DNA from: Xanthomonas sacchari
GTDB taxonomy: Bacteria; Pseudomonadota; Gammaproteobacteria; Xanthomonadales; Xanthomonadaceae
Assembly (NCBI RefSeq): GCF_024266585.1
Contig: NZ_CP100647.1
Span: forward strand, 2,337,001 to 2,401,000
Direction of reading: 5' to 3'
DNA: 64,000 nt
The position numbers were made by a program, and so were the translations under genes. Every line of letters starts with the position of its first letter. Position 1 is the first letter of the stretch. Shown piece by piece: positions 42,861 to 58,899 of the stretch. The notes under the pieces are model-generated. The model was given only the letters and a program-made list of their open reading frames with translations. It made no database searches and had not been told where the DNA came from.

Positions 42861-45755
42861 ATGCCGTTCAATTCGTCCGCCACCGTCCGCGAAGACTCGT
42901 CCGGCGGCCATGCGCCCATGCGCACGGCGCAGGCCTTGTGCGGCCTGCTGCCGCCCGGCAGCGCGGTGGCGATCGGCTGCGGCGACGGCGTGGTCGGGCG
43001 CCTGTACGGCGCCAGCGCGGAGGCGCCGGAGTGGCTGCAGGCGCTGGTCGCGCAAGCGCTGGCCGACGCCGGGCCGCTGCCGACGACGCCGGCGGTGCTG
43101 CACGTGCACCGCACCGCCGAGGGCGCCTGCGTTGCCATCGGCGCGCAGCTGGCGCAGCCCCTGGACGCGGCGCAACGCGCGGCCTGGTGCGATGCCGCGG
43201 TCGCGTTCGGCCTGAACCTGCTCGACACCGAGCGCATGCGCGCGCGCATCGAGGGCCTGGAAAAATCCAAGCAGTTGCAGCAGGCGCTGTACGAGATCGC
43301 CGACCTGGCCGGCGCCGATCTGGAAATGCGCCAGATGCTGCAGCGCGTGCATGCGGTGCTGGGATCGTTGATGTACGCGGAGAACTGCTACATCGTCGAG
43401 TACGACGAAGACCAGCAAAGCATGCGTTTTCTTTACTTCTGCGATCGCCACGACGATTTCGTCGCCGATCCGCAGCAGACCCACTTCCTGCGCGACATGC
43501 CGCAAAGCCTCACCGTCGGCCTGCTGCGCCACGGCCGCGCAGTGCGCGGACCGTCGGAGCAGGTGCGCGAACGCCTGAGGGTCGGCGACAACACCGAGCA
43601 TGGCCCGGAGAGCCAGGATTGGCTGGGTGTGCCGATGCTGCGCGAGGGCCGTGTGTGCGGCGCCATCGTGGTGCAGGACTACGACCACGCGCTGCGCTAC
43701 ACCGATGCCGACCGTGCGCTGCTGGCCTATGTGGCGCAGCACGTGCAGACCGCGATGGACCGGCGCCACGCGCAGGTGCAGTTGGAGCGGCGCGTGCATC
43801 TGCGCACCCAGGAACTGCAGCGCGCCAACCACGACCTGCAGGAGGAGATCCAGGAGCGCAAGCGCGCCGAAACGCTGCAGTTGGCGCTGTTCCGCATTGC
43901 CGAGCTGGCGATCCGTTCGGAGAGCCTGCAGCAGTTCTATGCCGAGGTGCATGCCATCGTCGGCGGGCTGATCGATGCGCGCAACCTGTACATCGCCCTG
44001 CTGTCCGACGACGCCAAGCACCTGGAGTTCGTCTATTCGGTGGACGAGTACACGCCGTACCGGCCGCAACGGGGCCGTGGTCGCGGCCTGACCGAATACG
44101 TGATGCGCATGGGGCATCCGAAGTTGCTCGACGTCGCTTCGATCGACGAGCTGGTGGCGCGGGGGGAGGTACAGGGCTACGGCAGGCGTTCGTACAGCTG
44201 GCTGGGCGTGCCGCTGTTCGACGAAGGCGAGGTGGTCGGCGCGATCGTGGTGCAGAGCTACATCGCCAAGGTGCGGTTCACCGAGCACGACCAGCGCCTG
44301 CTGACCTTCGTCGCGCACAACGTCGGCAACGGCCTGGCGCGGCAGCGCGCGCAGGAGCGGCTGCGGCAGGCGCACGCGGAGCTGGAACAGCGCGTGGACG
44401 AGCGCACCCGCGAACTGGCCGAGGTCAACCAGCAACTGTTGGCGCAGATCGCCGAACGCTGGCGCGCCGAGCAGCGCCTGACCCACCAGGCGTTGCACGA
44501 TGCGCTGACCGGGCTGCCGAACCGCTCGCATCTGCTGGACCGGCTCAGCGAGGCGATCGCCCGCGCGCGTGGTGGCGGCAAGACCTTCTCCGTGCTGTTC
44601 CTGGATCTGGACCGCTTCAAGCTGGTCAACGACAGCATCGGCCACGCCGCCGGCGACGAGATGCTGGTGCAGGTGGCCAAGCGCATCGTTTCCACGATCC
44701 GCGGCCAGGACGTGGTGGCGCGCCTGGGCGGCGACGAATTCGCGGTGCTGACGCCGAGCGAGCACGGCCTGGACGGCGCGCGCGAGCTGGCGCGACGCCT
44801 GCTGCACGTGCTCGGCCAGCCGATGTGGGTGGCCGGCCGCGAACTGTTCCCGTCCGGCAGCCTGGGGATCGCCGCCTGGCATCCGCGCTACCACAACGGC
44901 GAGGAGATGCTGCGCGACGCGGACGCGGCCATGTACCGGGCCAAGGCGCAGACCCAGGACCGCTGCGTGGTGTTCGACGAGGCCATGCGCGAGGCGGCGC
45001 TGCGCAGCCTGGATCTCGAGGCCGACCTGCGCCGCGCGATCAACAACCGCGACTTCGAGCCGTTCTATCAGCCGATCGTGCGCCTGCGCGACGGCGAGGT
45101 GATCGGCCACGAAGCCCTGTTGCGTTGGCGCCACGAAAGCCGCGGGCTGCTGGTGCCGAGCCAGTTCATCGACCTGGGCGAGGAGAGCGGCCTGATCGAG
45201 CAGGTGGACTGGCTGCTGTACGCGCAGGTGATCCGGCGCCTGGCGCAGAGCGAGGGCGGCTACGTCTCGGTCAACGTCTCGCCGCGGCACTTCCGCTCGC
45301 CGGATTTCACCGAGCGGCTGTTCGGGCTGATCGACACCGCCGGCGCCGATCCGCGCCGCCTGCGCGTGGAGATCACCGAGGTGGCGCTGCTCGACGACGC
45401 CCCGCGCACCCTGACCATCCTGCAGGCGCTGCGCGAGCGTGGCGTGCTGGCGCAACTGGACGATTTCGGTACCGGCTTCTCGGCGCTGTCGTACCTGCAC
45501 CGCTTCCCGATCTCGGTGCTGAAGATCGACCAGAGCTTCGTCGCCGGCCTGCAGGGCGATGGCGACGGCGGCGCCGGCGCCGGCAGCCATGCGCTGGTAC
45601 GCGGCATCCTGGCCCTGGCCAGCACCCTGGGCATCGAGACGGTGGGCGAAGGCATCGAGACCGAGCAGCAACTGGCGACCCTGCGCGAACTGGGCTGCGA
45701 TTACGGACAGGGCTATCTGCTGGGGCGCCCGGCCGCCGCGCCGCAACAGCTCTGA
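42861..45755 (+). CDS. GAF-GAF-GGDEF-EAL cyclic di-GMP enzyme
   Basis: A 964-residue soluble signalling protein. Two GAF-like sensor domains occupy about residues 130-300 and 345-490 (each ends in a DWLGVPML or YSWLGVPLF segment followed by GAIVVQ), joined by coiled coil. The GGDEF domain starts THQALHDALTGLPNRSHLLD and has an intact active site (ARLGGDEFAVL) with an RGQD inhibitory site five residues before it. The EAL domain is also intact: GHEALLRWRH, NVSPRHF, EITEVALL, LDDFGTGFSAL, KIDQSFV and ETVGEGIETEQQ. Both synthesis and breakdown of cyclic di-GMP look possible. The ATG at 42861 follows CAGGAG, and a TTG at 42855 is the alternative. Confidence 0.93.
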   Translation: MPFNSSATVREDSSGGHAPMRTAQALCGLLPPGSAVAIGCGDGVVGRLYGASAEAPEWLQALVAQALADAGPLPTTPAVLHVHRTAEGACVAIGAQLAQPLDAAQRAAWCDAAVAFGLNLLDTERMRARIEGLEKSKQLQQALYEIADLAGADLEMRQMLQRVHAVLGSLMYAENCYIVEYDEDQQSMRFLYFCDRHDDFVADPQQTHFLRDMPQSLTVGLLRHGRAVRGPSEQVRERLRVGDNTEHGPESQDWLGVPMLREGRVCGAIVVQDYDHALRYTDADRALLAYVAQHVQTAMDRRHAQVQLERRVHLRTQELQRANHDLQEEIQERKRAETLQLALFRIAELAIRSESLQQFYAEVHAIVGGLIDARNLYIALLSDDAKHLEFVYSVDEYTPYRPQRGRGRGLTEYVMRMGHPKLLDVASIDELVARGEVQGYGRRSYSWLGVPLFDEGEVVGAIVVQSYIAKVRFTEHDQRLLTFVAHNVGNGLARQRAQERLRQAHAELEQRVDERTRELAEVNQQLLAQIAERWRAEQRLTHQALHDALTGLPNRSHLLDRLSEAIARARGGGKTFSVLFLDLDRFKLVNDSIGHAAGDEMLVQVAKRIVSTIRGQDVVARLGGDEFAVLTPSEHGLDGARELARRLLHVLGQPMWVAGRELFPSGSLGIAAWHPRYHNGEEMLRDADAAMYRAKAQTQDRCVVFDEAMREAALRSLDLEADLRRAINNRDFEPFYQPIVRLRDGEVIGHEALLRWRHESRGLLVPSQFIDLGEESGLIEQVDWLLYAQVIRRLAQSEGGYVSVNVSPRHFRSPDFTERLFGLIDTAGADPRRLRVEITEVALLDDAPRTLTILQALRERGVLAQLDDFGTGFSALSYLHRFPISVLKIDQSFVAGLQGDGDGGAGAGSHALVRGILALASTLGIETVGEGIETEQQLATLRELGCDYGQGYLLGRPAAAPQQL

Positions 45756-46172
45756 GGCGATCGAACGTGGCGCGGGTCGCGGTGCGCGTGGCGCTTGCTG
45801 TCGGCACGTTCCCGTTGGCGGCAGCGCGATGCGTTGCGGCGCGTTTGTTCGATTCGCGCCTCCGTCATCCTCCGACGCTGGAGCGACTGAAGGTTTCGCC
45901 ATGGCAGCTTATCGTGTAGGAGCGGCTTCAGCGGCGACGGAGCTATACCGGGAACGCCCGTCGCGGCTGAAGCCGCTCCTACACGACACGTCCTGTCGTT
46001 GTATGCGGTGACCTAAGCGGTCGCCACGCGCCACGAACTCGCCGCCCGTCAGGCACCTCTTAGCGCAACGCGTTGCGCCGCTTTTTGTTGATCCGCTCCG
46101 CAGGAGCCGTGGGGCGCAGGACTCTGTAACGCGTCGCCACGCGCCACGAACTCGCCGCCCGTCAGGTACCTC
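45756..46172. repeat. Gap with long inverted repeat and a duplicated gene end
   Basis: About 420 bases without a gene. Arms 45913-45932 and 45966-45985 are perfect 20-base inverted copies of the dispersed repeat and pair further with mismatches. Then 46014-46095 repeats, with a few changes, the sequence at 46127-46208, a direct duplication at 113-base offset that includes the 3' end of the following LOG-family gene. Confidence 0.8.
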
Positions 46173-46208
46173 TCAGCGCAACGCGTTGCGACGCTTCTCG
46201 TCGATCCA
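46014..46208. repeat. Direct duplication of the 3' end of the LOG-family gene
   Basis: Two about 82-base copies, 46014-46095 and 46127-46208, share a 113-base offset. On the minus strand the intact copy encodes WIDEKRRNALR and stop; the extra copy reads RINKKRRNALR and stop, with TAA instead of TGA. The copy has no link to a start codon and is a remnant. Confidence 0.85.
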
Positions 46209-46766
46209 CTTCGACGCCTGCGCCGGCGTGTAGTCCCGCATCCAGCCCAGCATCGTGTCGATGTCGCTGCCGTACCACAGGTCGGCGCGCTGGTCCGGGT
46301 GCAGGAAGCGTTCCTCGACCATGCGGTCGATCATGCCGATCAGCGGGGCGTAGAAGCCTTCCACGTCGAGGAAGGCGCAGGGCTTGTTGCCGATGCCGAG
46401 CTGGCGCCAGGTGAGCATCTCGAAGATCTCTTCCATGGTGCCGAAGCCGCCGGGCAGGGCGACGAAGGCGTCGGAGAGGTCGAACATGCGCGACTTGCGT
46501 TCGTGCATCGAGCCGACGATTTCCAGCTCGGTGAGGCCGCGGTGCGCGACCTCCCAATCGGCCAGTTGCTTGGGAATCACGCCGGTGACCGTGCCGCCGG
46601 CGGCGAGCACCGCATTGGCGACGGTGCCCATCAGGCCGACATTGCCGCCGCCGTAGACCAGGCGCAGCCCCTCTTCGGCGATGCGCGTGCCCAGCGCGGT
46701 GGCACGTTCGACATAGGCGGGCTTGTTGCCGGCATTGGAGCCGCAGTAGACGCAGATGCTTTTCAT
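46173..46766 (-). CDS. LOG-family protein (cytokinin riboside 5'-monophosphate phosphoribohydrolase-like)
   Basis: A 197-residue TIGR00730-type protein. It begins MKSICVYCGSNAGNKPAYVE. GLRLVYGGGNVGLMG and the active-site motif VALPGGFGTMEEIFEM (PGGxGTxEE) are both present. Family enzymes release a base from nucleoside 5'-monophosphates. In plant-associated bacteria this can yield active cytokinin, otherwise it serves nucleotide turnover. The gene is complete; its 3' end is duplicated downstream. It follows lpdA on the same strand after about 150 bases of repeat-rich DNA. Confidence 0.9.
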   Translation of the reverse strand: MKSICVYCGSNAGNKPAYVERATALGTRIAEEGLRLVYGGGNVGLMGTVANAVLAAGGTVTGVIPKQLADWEVAHRGLTELEIVGSMHERKSRMFDLSDAFVALPGGFGTMEEIFEMLTWRQLGIGNKPCAFLDVEGFYAPLIGMIDRMVEERFLHPDQRADLWYGSDIDTMLGWMRDYTPAQASKWIDEKRRNALR

Positions 46767-46918
46767 CGAGAATGGGGAGTCGGGAATAGGGAATAGGGAA
46801 TGGGAAAAACCAAAAGCCGAAACGCATGACGCCGGACCTGAGTCCGGCGTCATGCGGTGGGAGTGGAGTGCCGGGAATGCGCTTGCCATTCCCGATTCTC
46901 CACTCCTGTTTCCCGGCC
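46767..46918. repeat. GGGAATR-type short repeats and a hairpin between LOG gene and lpdA
   Basis: Runs of GGGAATAGGGAATAGGGAAT lie at about 46775-46803, and complementary TTCCCGATTCTCCACTCC runs at about 46889-46913. Between them, GACGCCGGACC (46828-46838) and GAGTCCGGCGTC (46841-46852) form a strong hairpin. The flanking runs are opposed, so the whole gap can fold. Confidence 0.7.
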
Positions 46919-49719
<2,801 letters not shown>

Positions 49720-49766
49720 TGCAGGGGGCGTCCTAGTGGTGTCTTTTTTGGAATGTGAAAAGGGAT

Positions 49767-52592
<2,826 letters not shown>

Positions 52593-52775
52593 GATGGTGG
52601 GGTCGGGTCGCTTTGTTGGGTTGGCTTGCGGTAGGGACCGGCGGACGCGGGGGCCGCGCGGGCGTAATCAAGCGAAAAAATTATACCCCCATGAACCTGC
52701 CGGGGTGTGCATTCGGCGTGGTCGGGCCGATCCCGGTTCATCCATGGCGCATGCGGCGGCGTGGTCGCGGCCGCG

Positions 52776-53672
52776 TCACCAGCCCAGCGCGCGTAGCTCG
52801 CTGCAGGGGCGCGCACGCTCCCAGACCCGGGCGAAGGACGTGCGCAGCTGGCGCGCGCGGCCGCCGCCGAGCAGGTCGGTTTCGCCGTCGTAACGGTGAC
52901 CGAGTCCACGGAAGTAGTAGCCGCCGCCCTCGTTGACCAGGTAGGCGGTGGCGTCGCTGCGGTCGACCGGATCGCTGACTTCGCGGAACTGGAATACGCT
53001 GGGCAAGCGCTGCGCCAGCGCCAGCAAGGGCGCGCCGGCGCGCTGCGGCGCCGCCGCGTCGTGCAGCAGCACCCAGACCTGCTTGGCGTGCGCGGCGACC
53101 GCGAAGCGGCGCAACTGCTCCAGCACCCGGGCATCGTCGAGCAGGCCCGGATCCAGCGCGCGGCTGTGGATCAGTACCTGGCGGCGGGCCTGGGCCAGCA
53201 CCGCGATGCTGGCGGCGATCGCCATCGCCGCGTCCTCCACTGCCGCGGCACCGTCGAAGCGGCGGCGCAGCGGCACCGCCGCTGCGTCGGCGGCCGCGCT
53301 GCCCGGCGGCGGCAGGAAGCCGTGCCGGGCGCAGAACGCCACGGCCGCCGCCGGGGCGTGCAGCTCCAGTTGCGGCCAGTGCCGGCGCTGTGCCTGCGCG
53401 ATCAGGCCGCGCAGCAGTGCGCTGCCGACGCCGCGCCCGCGCCAGTCCGGCAGCACCGTCAGCGCGGCGATCCGCCGGTCCGCGCCGAGCCGGGCCGCAC
53501 CGACCGCCTGGCCGTCGTCACTGCGCGCCACCAGGTGCTCTCCCAGCGCATCCTGGGCCGCGGCGGCGTCGGCCGGGTCCGCGACGGTGCCGGCCGCGGC
53601 ACGCAGCGCGCGCAGTTCGGCGCCGTCGCGGACGGGGTCGAGCGCAGCGATGCGGAAACCTGGGCCGGGCAT
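52776..53672 (-). CDS. GNAT N-acetyltransferase with extra C-terminal domain
   Basis: A 298-residue protein. Residues about 1-135 form a GNAT domain with the acetyl-CoA motif LTVLPDWRGRGVGSALLRGL and the late FCARHGFLPP. Residues about 160-298 are a second domain (HSRALDPGLLDDARVLEQLR, LLHDAAAPQRAG, RYDGETDLLGGGRARQLRTS), which resembles the PLD-like DUF7931 often fused to GNAT proteins. ATG at 53672 lies eight bases after the stop of the JmjC gene, so the two are in one operon. The substrate is unknown. Confidence 0.85.
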   Translation of the reverse strand: MPGPGFRIAALDPVRDGAELRALRAAAGTVADPADAAAAQDALGEHLVARSDDGQAVGAARLGADRRIAALTVLPDWRGRGVGSALLRGLIAQAQRRHWPQLELHAPAAAVAFCARHGFLPPPGSAAADAAAVPLRRRFDGAAAVEDAAMAIAASIAVLAQARRQVLIHSRALDPGLLDDARVLEQLRRFAVAAHAKQVWVLLHDAAAPQRAGAPLLALAQRLPSVFQFREVSDPVDRSDATAYLVNEGGGYYFRGLGHRYDGETDLLGGGRARQLRTSFARVWERARPCSELRALGW

Positions 53673-53679
53673 GGTCGGA

Positions 53680-54930
53680 TCAGGTCGCCTCGGCGTGCTC
53701 GTCGGCGTCGTCGGCGTCGTCCTGCGCATCCAGCGGCTGGTAGAAGCCGCCTTCGATCAGCGCCAGCAGGGTCTGCTTGCCGGCCGCCGACAGCGCCGCG
53801 TAGTCCGTGCCGTCGATGTGTTCGGCCGCGGCCAGGCGCTTGGCGTCCTTGACCGGCAGCGCGAACTCCAGGCCGCTGCAGAACAGCATCGCGCCGCGGC
53901 TGGCGCGCCGCCAGGCCGGCCGCGCCCACGGGTGCCGTTGCAGGACCAGGCCCTGTTCCAGCGCCGCGGCGATCTCGGCCGCCGGCGGCAGCCCGGCCGG
54001 CGGCAGGATCTCGCCGGCGGCGCGGTAGGTGGTGATGAAGCGGCCGAACCAGGCGCCGAGCCGGTCCGGGTCGTTCATGCGCAGCGCGTTCAGCGCCTCG
54101 ACCACGCGGCCCATCGCCGCCGCGTCGATCTCGTACGGGTCGGCCGGCGCCTGCAGGTCCTCGTCGTGGTAGCGCAGCGTCTCGTCGGCGCCGTCGATCA
54201 GGGTGTCCAGGTAATCGGCGATCAGTTCGGCCGAGGACGGCGCACGCATGCCCACCGAGAAGGTCAGGCAGGCGTCTTCGGCGACGCCGTGGTGCGGCAC
54301 CAGCGGCGGCAGGTACAGCATGTCGCCCGGCCCCAGCACCCAGTCGTGGGTCGGCTCGAACTGGCGCAGCAGCTTCAGCTCCACGTCGTCGCGGAAGTCG
54401 GTCGGCGGCGCCGGGCGGCCCAGCGCGGCGCTGGCGTCGATCTGCCAGCGGCGGTGGCCGTGGGCCTGCAGCAGGAACACGTCGTAGTGGTCCACGTGCG
54501 CGCCGACCGAGCCGCCGCGCGCGGCGAAGCTGACCATCACGTCGTCCACCCGCCAGCGCGGCAGGAAGCGGAACTGCGCGAGCAGGGCGCGGATGTCCGG
54601 ATCCCACTTGTCCACGTCCTGTACCAGCAGGGTCCAGTCGTGGTCGGGCATGCCGGGAAACTCGTGTTCCTGGAACGGGCCGCTGCGCACGCGCCAGCGG
54701 TCGTTGGCGCGGTCGTGCTCGATCAGCCGCGACAGTGCCGCCTCCTCGCAGGCCAGGCCGGCCAGGTCGCCCGGCTCGATCGGCGAGACGAAGCCGGGGA
54801 AGGCGTTGCGGATCAGCAGCGGGCGCTTGTGCCAGTAGTCGCGCAGGAAGGTCGCCGCGGGCATGCCCAGCGGTTGTCCGGGGCGGGCGTGGAGTTCGAA
54901 GGCGGGAGCGACGGTCTTGCGGGCAGCCAT
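53680..54930 (-). CDS. JmjC/cupin oxygenase, RoxA (YcfD)-like ribosomal protein hydroxylase
   Basis: A 416-residue iron(II) and 2-oxoglutarate dioxygenase. YcfD/RoxA hydroxylates an arginine of ribosomal protein L16. Family marks: PAATFLRDYWHKRPLLIRNA near the N-terminus, the HxD iron ligands in SVGAHVDHYDVFLLQ (His145, Asp147) and the distal His in LPPLVPHHGVAEDA (about 213). The C-terminal helical and winged-helix part is present but ends in a longer acidic tail (DAQDDADDADEHAEAT) than usual. It precedes the GNAT gene in the same operon. Confidence 0.88.
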   Translation of the reverse strand: MAARKTVAPAFELHARPGQPLGMPAATFLRDYWHKRPLLIRNAFPGFVSPIEPGDLAGLACEEAALSRLIEHDRANDRWRVRSGPFQEHEFPGMPDHDWTLLVQDVDKWDPDIRALLAQFRFLPRWRVDDVMVSFAARGGSVGAHVDHYDVFLLQAHGHRRWQIDASAALGRPAPPTDFRDDVELKLLRQFEPTHDWVLGPGDMLYLPPLVPHHGVAEDACLTFSVGMRAPSSAELIADYLDTLIDGADETLRYHDEDLQAPADPYEIDAAAMGRVVEALNALRMNDPDRLGAWFGRFITTYRAAGEILPPAGLPPAAEIAAALEQGLVLQRHPWARPAWRRASRGAMLFCSGLEFALPVKDAKRLAAAEHIDGTDYAALSAAGKQTLLALIEGGFYQPLDAQDDADDADEHAEAT

Positions 54931-55147
54931 GTGCGGTGGGTCCTTGCAACGCGGAAGGAAAGGGCGGGCGCGCAGCGGCGCCGGCCGAACCCGGCCATTG
55001 TCCGCCGGTTTGGCGCGTGGAGCCATCGTGGGAGTTGCCGGATCGGCGTAGGCCGCGGCGATCCGGCGGCAGGGGCCCTGCGGGCCGCCGGCCGCGTCGG
55101 GACGGCGGCGGCGCGCCGCAACCGCGTCGCGGGCGGGCGCTGTGGCG

Positions 55148-55735
55148 TTACTGGCCGAGGATGCGGTTGTCGCGGCCGCCGTCATCGACCCGCACGCGAC
55201 CGCTGCGCTGGACGATGGCGTTGTCGTTGCCGTGCAGGGCGATGGTGCCGATCTCGCTGGCCTGCAGCTGGTTCTGGTCGCCGGACACCTCCAGCGTGGC
55301 GATGCGCGCCATCTGCAGCCGACCGTTGCGGCCGAACAGCGCGACCTGCCCGGCGTCGCCATGCATCGCCACCTGGGCGTCGTCGCCGAGCACGCGCAGG
55401 GTGTCGGCCCGCTCGATCTGCAGGTTGCCGTTGCGGCCGAACAGGCTGACGGTGGCGCAGTGCCCGTGCAGCACCAGGGTGGCGTCGCGGCCGACGATGT
55501 TGAGGTCGCGGCCGTCGCAGTCGATGTCGCCGCTGGCCGAGGCGGCCATGCGGATCGGTGCCTCGGCGTCGCGTTCGTCGCCATCGGCGATATCGCCGGC
55601 GGACGGTGCCGCCGCGAGCATGACCAGGGTGCGGCCGGCAGCGGCGTGGGCGCCATCGCCGGCCGGCGGGCGGGGCGCCTGTGCGCAGCCGGCCAGGACC
55701 AGCAGCGGCAGCACAAACAACGGGGTGCGTTTCAT
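55148..55735 (-). CDS. Lipoprotein with internal beta repeats (DUF3060-like)
   Basis: A 195-residue lipoprotein. Signal peptide with lipobox VLAGCAQ. The mature protein has an Ala-rich spacer and then short repeats: VSLFGRNGNLQIERADTLRV and VALFGRNGRLQMARIATLEV are about 35 residues apart and share the LFGRNGxLQ core, with further HGN/HGD turns. This pattern suggests a small parallel beta solenoid of the DUF3060 kind. Function unknown. A GTG one codon upstream is a possible alternative start. It lies 65 bases upstream of purB on the same strand. Confidence 0.75.
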   Translation of the reverse strand: MKRTPLFVLPLLVLAGCAQAPRPPAGDGAHAAAGRTLVMLAAAPSAGDIADGDERDAEAPIRMAASASGDIDCDGRDLNIVGRDATLVLHGHCATVSLFGRNGNLQIERADTLRVLGDDAQVAMHGDAGQVALFGRNGRLQMARIATLEVSGDQNQLQASEIGTIALHGNDNAIVQRSGRVRVDDGGRDNRILGQ

Positions 55736-55802
55736 CACGGGGCTCTGCTGTGAACCCTCAGCATGCCCGCGGCGGATTAACCCAGGATGGACGGGCCGCG
55801 GC

Positions 55803-57206
<1,404 letters not shown>

Positions 57207-58526
57207 CTACGTCGGCGCGGCCTCGGCCGGCGCCAGACGCACGCTCACCGCCTGGATGCGGTGCCCGGCCATGCGCTTGACCGTGAACAGGTGCCCGTCC
57301 AGCTCCAGGCGCTCGCCTTCCTCGGGCAGGCGCTGCAACCGGTGCACGATCAGCCCGCCGACCGAATTGAGGTGCTCGGGCGCGCGCAGGCCGCGGCCGA
57401 GCAGGCGCTCGAGGCGGAAGATCGAGGTCGAGCCGGCGACCAGCACGCTGCCGTCGGCGCCGCGGGTCGGCGCGTCCTTGACCACGTGGGGGTGCTCGTC
57501 CTCGATGTCGCCGACCACCACTTCCAGCAGGTCTTCCAGGGTGAAGTAGCCGAGGATGCGGCCGTGCTCGTCCACGCACAGCGCCATGTGCGTGGCGCCG
57601 CTGCGGAAGCGCTCCAGCACCAGCGGCACCGGCGTCTCCAGCGCGATCAGGTTGGCCGGGCGCAGCAGCGGGCGCAGGTCGTCGCTGCGGCGGCCACGGG
57701 CGATCTCCACCAGCAGGTCCTTCATGTGCAGGATGCCCAGCACCTGCTCGCCGTCGCGGTCGAACCACGGGTAGCGGCTGTAGCGGCTGTCGGCGAACTC
57801 GGCCATCACCGCGTCCAGCGCCATGCCCTCGCGGAACCCGCGCAAATGGTCGCGCGCGCGCATCAGATCGCCGGCCACCAGTTCCGGCAGCTCCAGCGCG
57901 TGGCTCATCAGGGTCAGTTCGTGATCGGGCGCGGCGCCGGCGGGTTGCTGGCGGCCGACGATCAGCTTCAGTTCCTCGCGCGAATAGCGGTGCGAGGCGT
58001 GCTCGACATCGCCCCAGCCCACGGCCTTCAGCAGCCCGTTGGCGCTGGTGTTGAGCAGCCAGATCGCCGGATACATCGCCCAGTAGAACAGGTACAGCGG
58101 GGCGGCGGTCCACAGCGACATGCGCTCCGGGCGGCGGATCGCCATCGACTTGGGGGCCAGTTCGCCGAGCACGATGTGCAGGAACGAGATCACGCTGAAG
58201 GCGATGATGAAGGCGCTCAGGCGCGCCGCCTCCTCGCTCAGCCCCAGCAGGTCGAACAGCGGCTGCAGCAGGTGCGCGAAGGCCGGCTCGCCGACCCAGC
58301 CCAGGCCCAGCGAGGACAGGGTGATGCCGAGCTGGCAGGCCGACAGGTAGGCGTCGAGGTGACCGTGCACGTTGAGCAGCAGGCGGCCACGCCAGCCGTG
58401 ATGCTCAGCCAGGCCCACGGCCTGGGTGTGGCGCAGCTTGACCAGGGCGAACTCGGCGGCGACGAAGAAGCCGTTGAGCAGCACCAGCAGCATCGCCAGT
58501 GCCAGCAGCAGGAGGTTGCCGATCAT
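57207..58526 (-). CDS. Hemolysin/CNNM-family membrane protein with CBS and CorC domains
   Basis: A 439-residue inner-membrane protein. The N-terminal DUF21/CNNM domain has about four spans (NLLLLALAMLLVLLNGFFVA, QLGITLSSLGLGWVGEP, FIIAFSVISFLHIVLGEL, LYLFYWAMYPAIWLLNTSA) with the motif ELAPKSMAIRRPE. Two CBS repeats follow (YSRYPWFDRDGEQVLGILHM and MALCVDEHGRILGYFTLEDL) and then a CorC/HlyC C-terminal domain. Relatives transport or sense magnesium or cobalt; true hemolysins are a misnomer. It is complete and upstream of purB. Confidence 0.92.
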   Translation of the reverse strand: MIGNLLLLALAMLLVLLNGFFVAAEFALVKLRHTQAVGLAEHHGWRGRLLLNVHGHLDAYLSACQLGITLSSLGLGWVGEPAFAHLLQPLFDLLGLSEEAARLSAFIIAFSVISFLHIVLGELAPKSMAIRRPERMSLWTAAPLYLFYWAMYPAIWLLNTSANGLLKAVGWGDVEHASHRYSREELKLIVGRQQPAGAAPDHELTLMSHALELPELVAGDLMRARDHLRGFREGMALDAVMAEFADSRYSRYPWFDRDGEQVLGILHMKDLLVEIARGRRSDDLRPLLRPANLIALETPVPLVLERFRSGATHMALCVDEHGRILGYFTLEDLLEVVVGDIEDEHPHVVKDAPTRGADGSVLVAGSTSIFRLERLLGRGLRAPEHLNSVGGLIVHRLQRLPEEGERLELDGHLFTVKRMAGHRIQAVSVRLAPAEAAPT

Positions 58527-58899
58527 CTGCGTTCCCCGGCGCGCGCCGCTGGCGCGTCATGGTGCGGGGTGGGCGGGGTGGAAACGGCGGGGTGCGTGGC
58601 CCGGCGCAGCGTGCGCCGGCATCTACAGTCTGATGCGTCGCCCATGGCGGCGTGAGAGTTCCATCGGTGATACGTCGCCGCAGTCTAGCCGATGCGCTGC
58701 GTGGCCGCCGCCGGCACGCGCCGTCTCGCGCAGTCCGTCACAGGCGAGCGTCGCCAACGAATCGCCTGGACGAGCGCGCAACCGCGCTTGCGAATCCCCG
58801 ATTCCGACGCCCCAATCCCGGCCCTCCAGCCATCACGCTGCGACGATCTTTTGGTTTGCTAGACTTTCTGTAACCGTTTTCAACATCGTCCTTTCCTAT
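58527..58899. promoter_or_regulatory. Divergent gap before the DUF3829-like lipoprotein gene
   Basis: A 373-base gap with promoters for two divergent genes. A GCGAATCCCCGATTCC-type repeat lies at 58788-58812. The last 60 bases (58845-58899) are much richer in A and T (TTTTGGTTTGCTAGACTTTC) than anything nearby and are the likely promoter of the plus-strand gene. Confidence 0.4.

Noticed and set aside
42087-45902. Minus-strand open frame of 1271 codons running through the GGDEF-EAL gene into the sigma factor
   Set aside because: Only the last about 215 codons encode a protein (the sigma factor). The rest is the antisense of the GGDEF-EAL gene.
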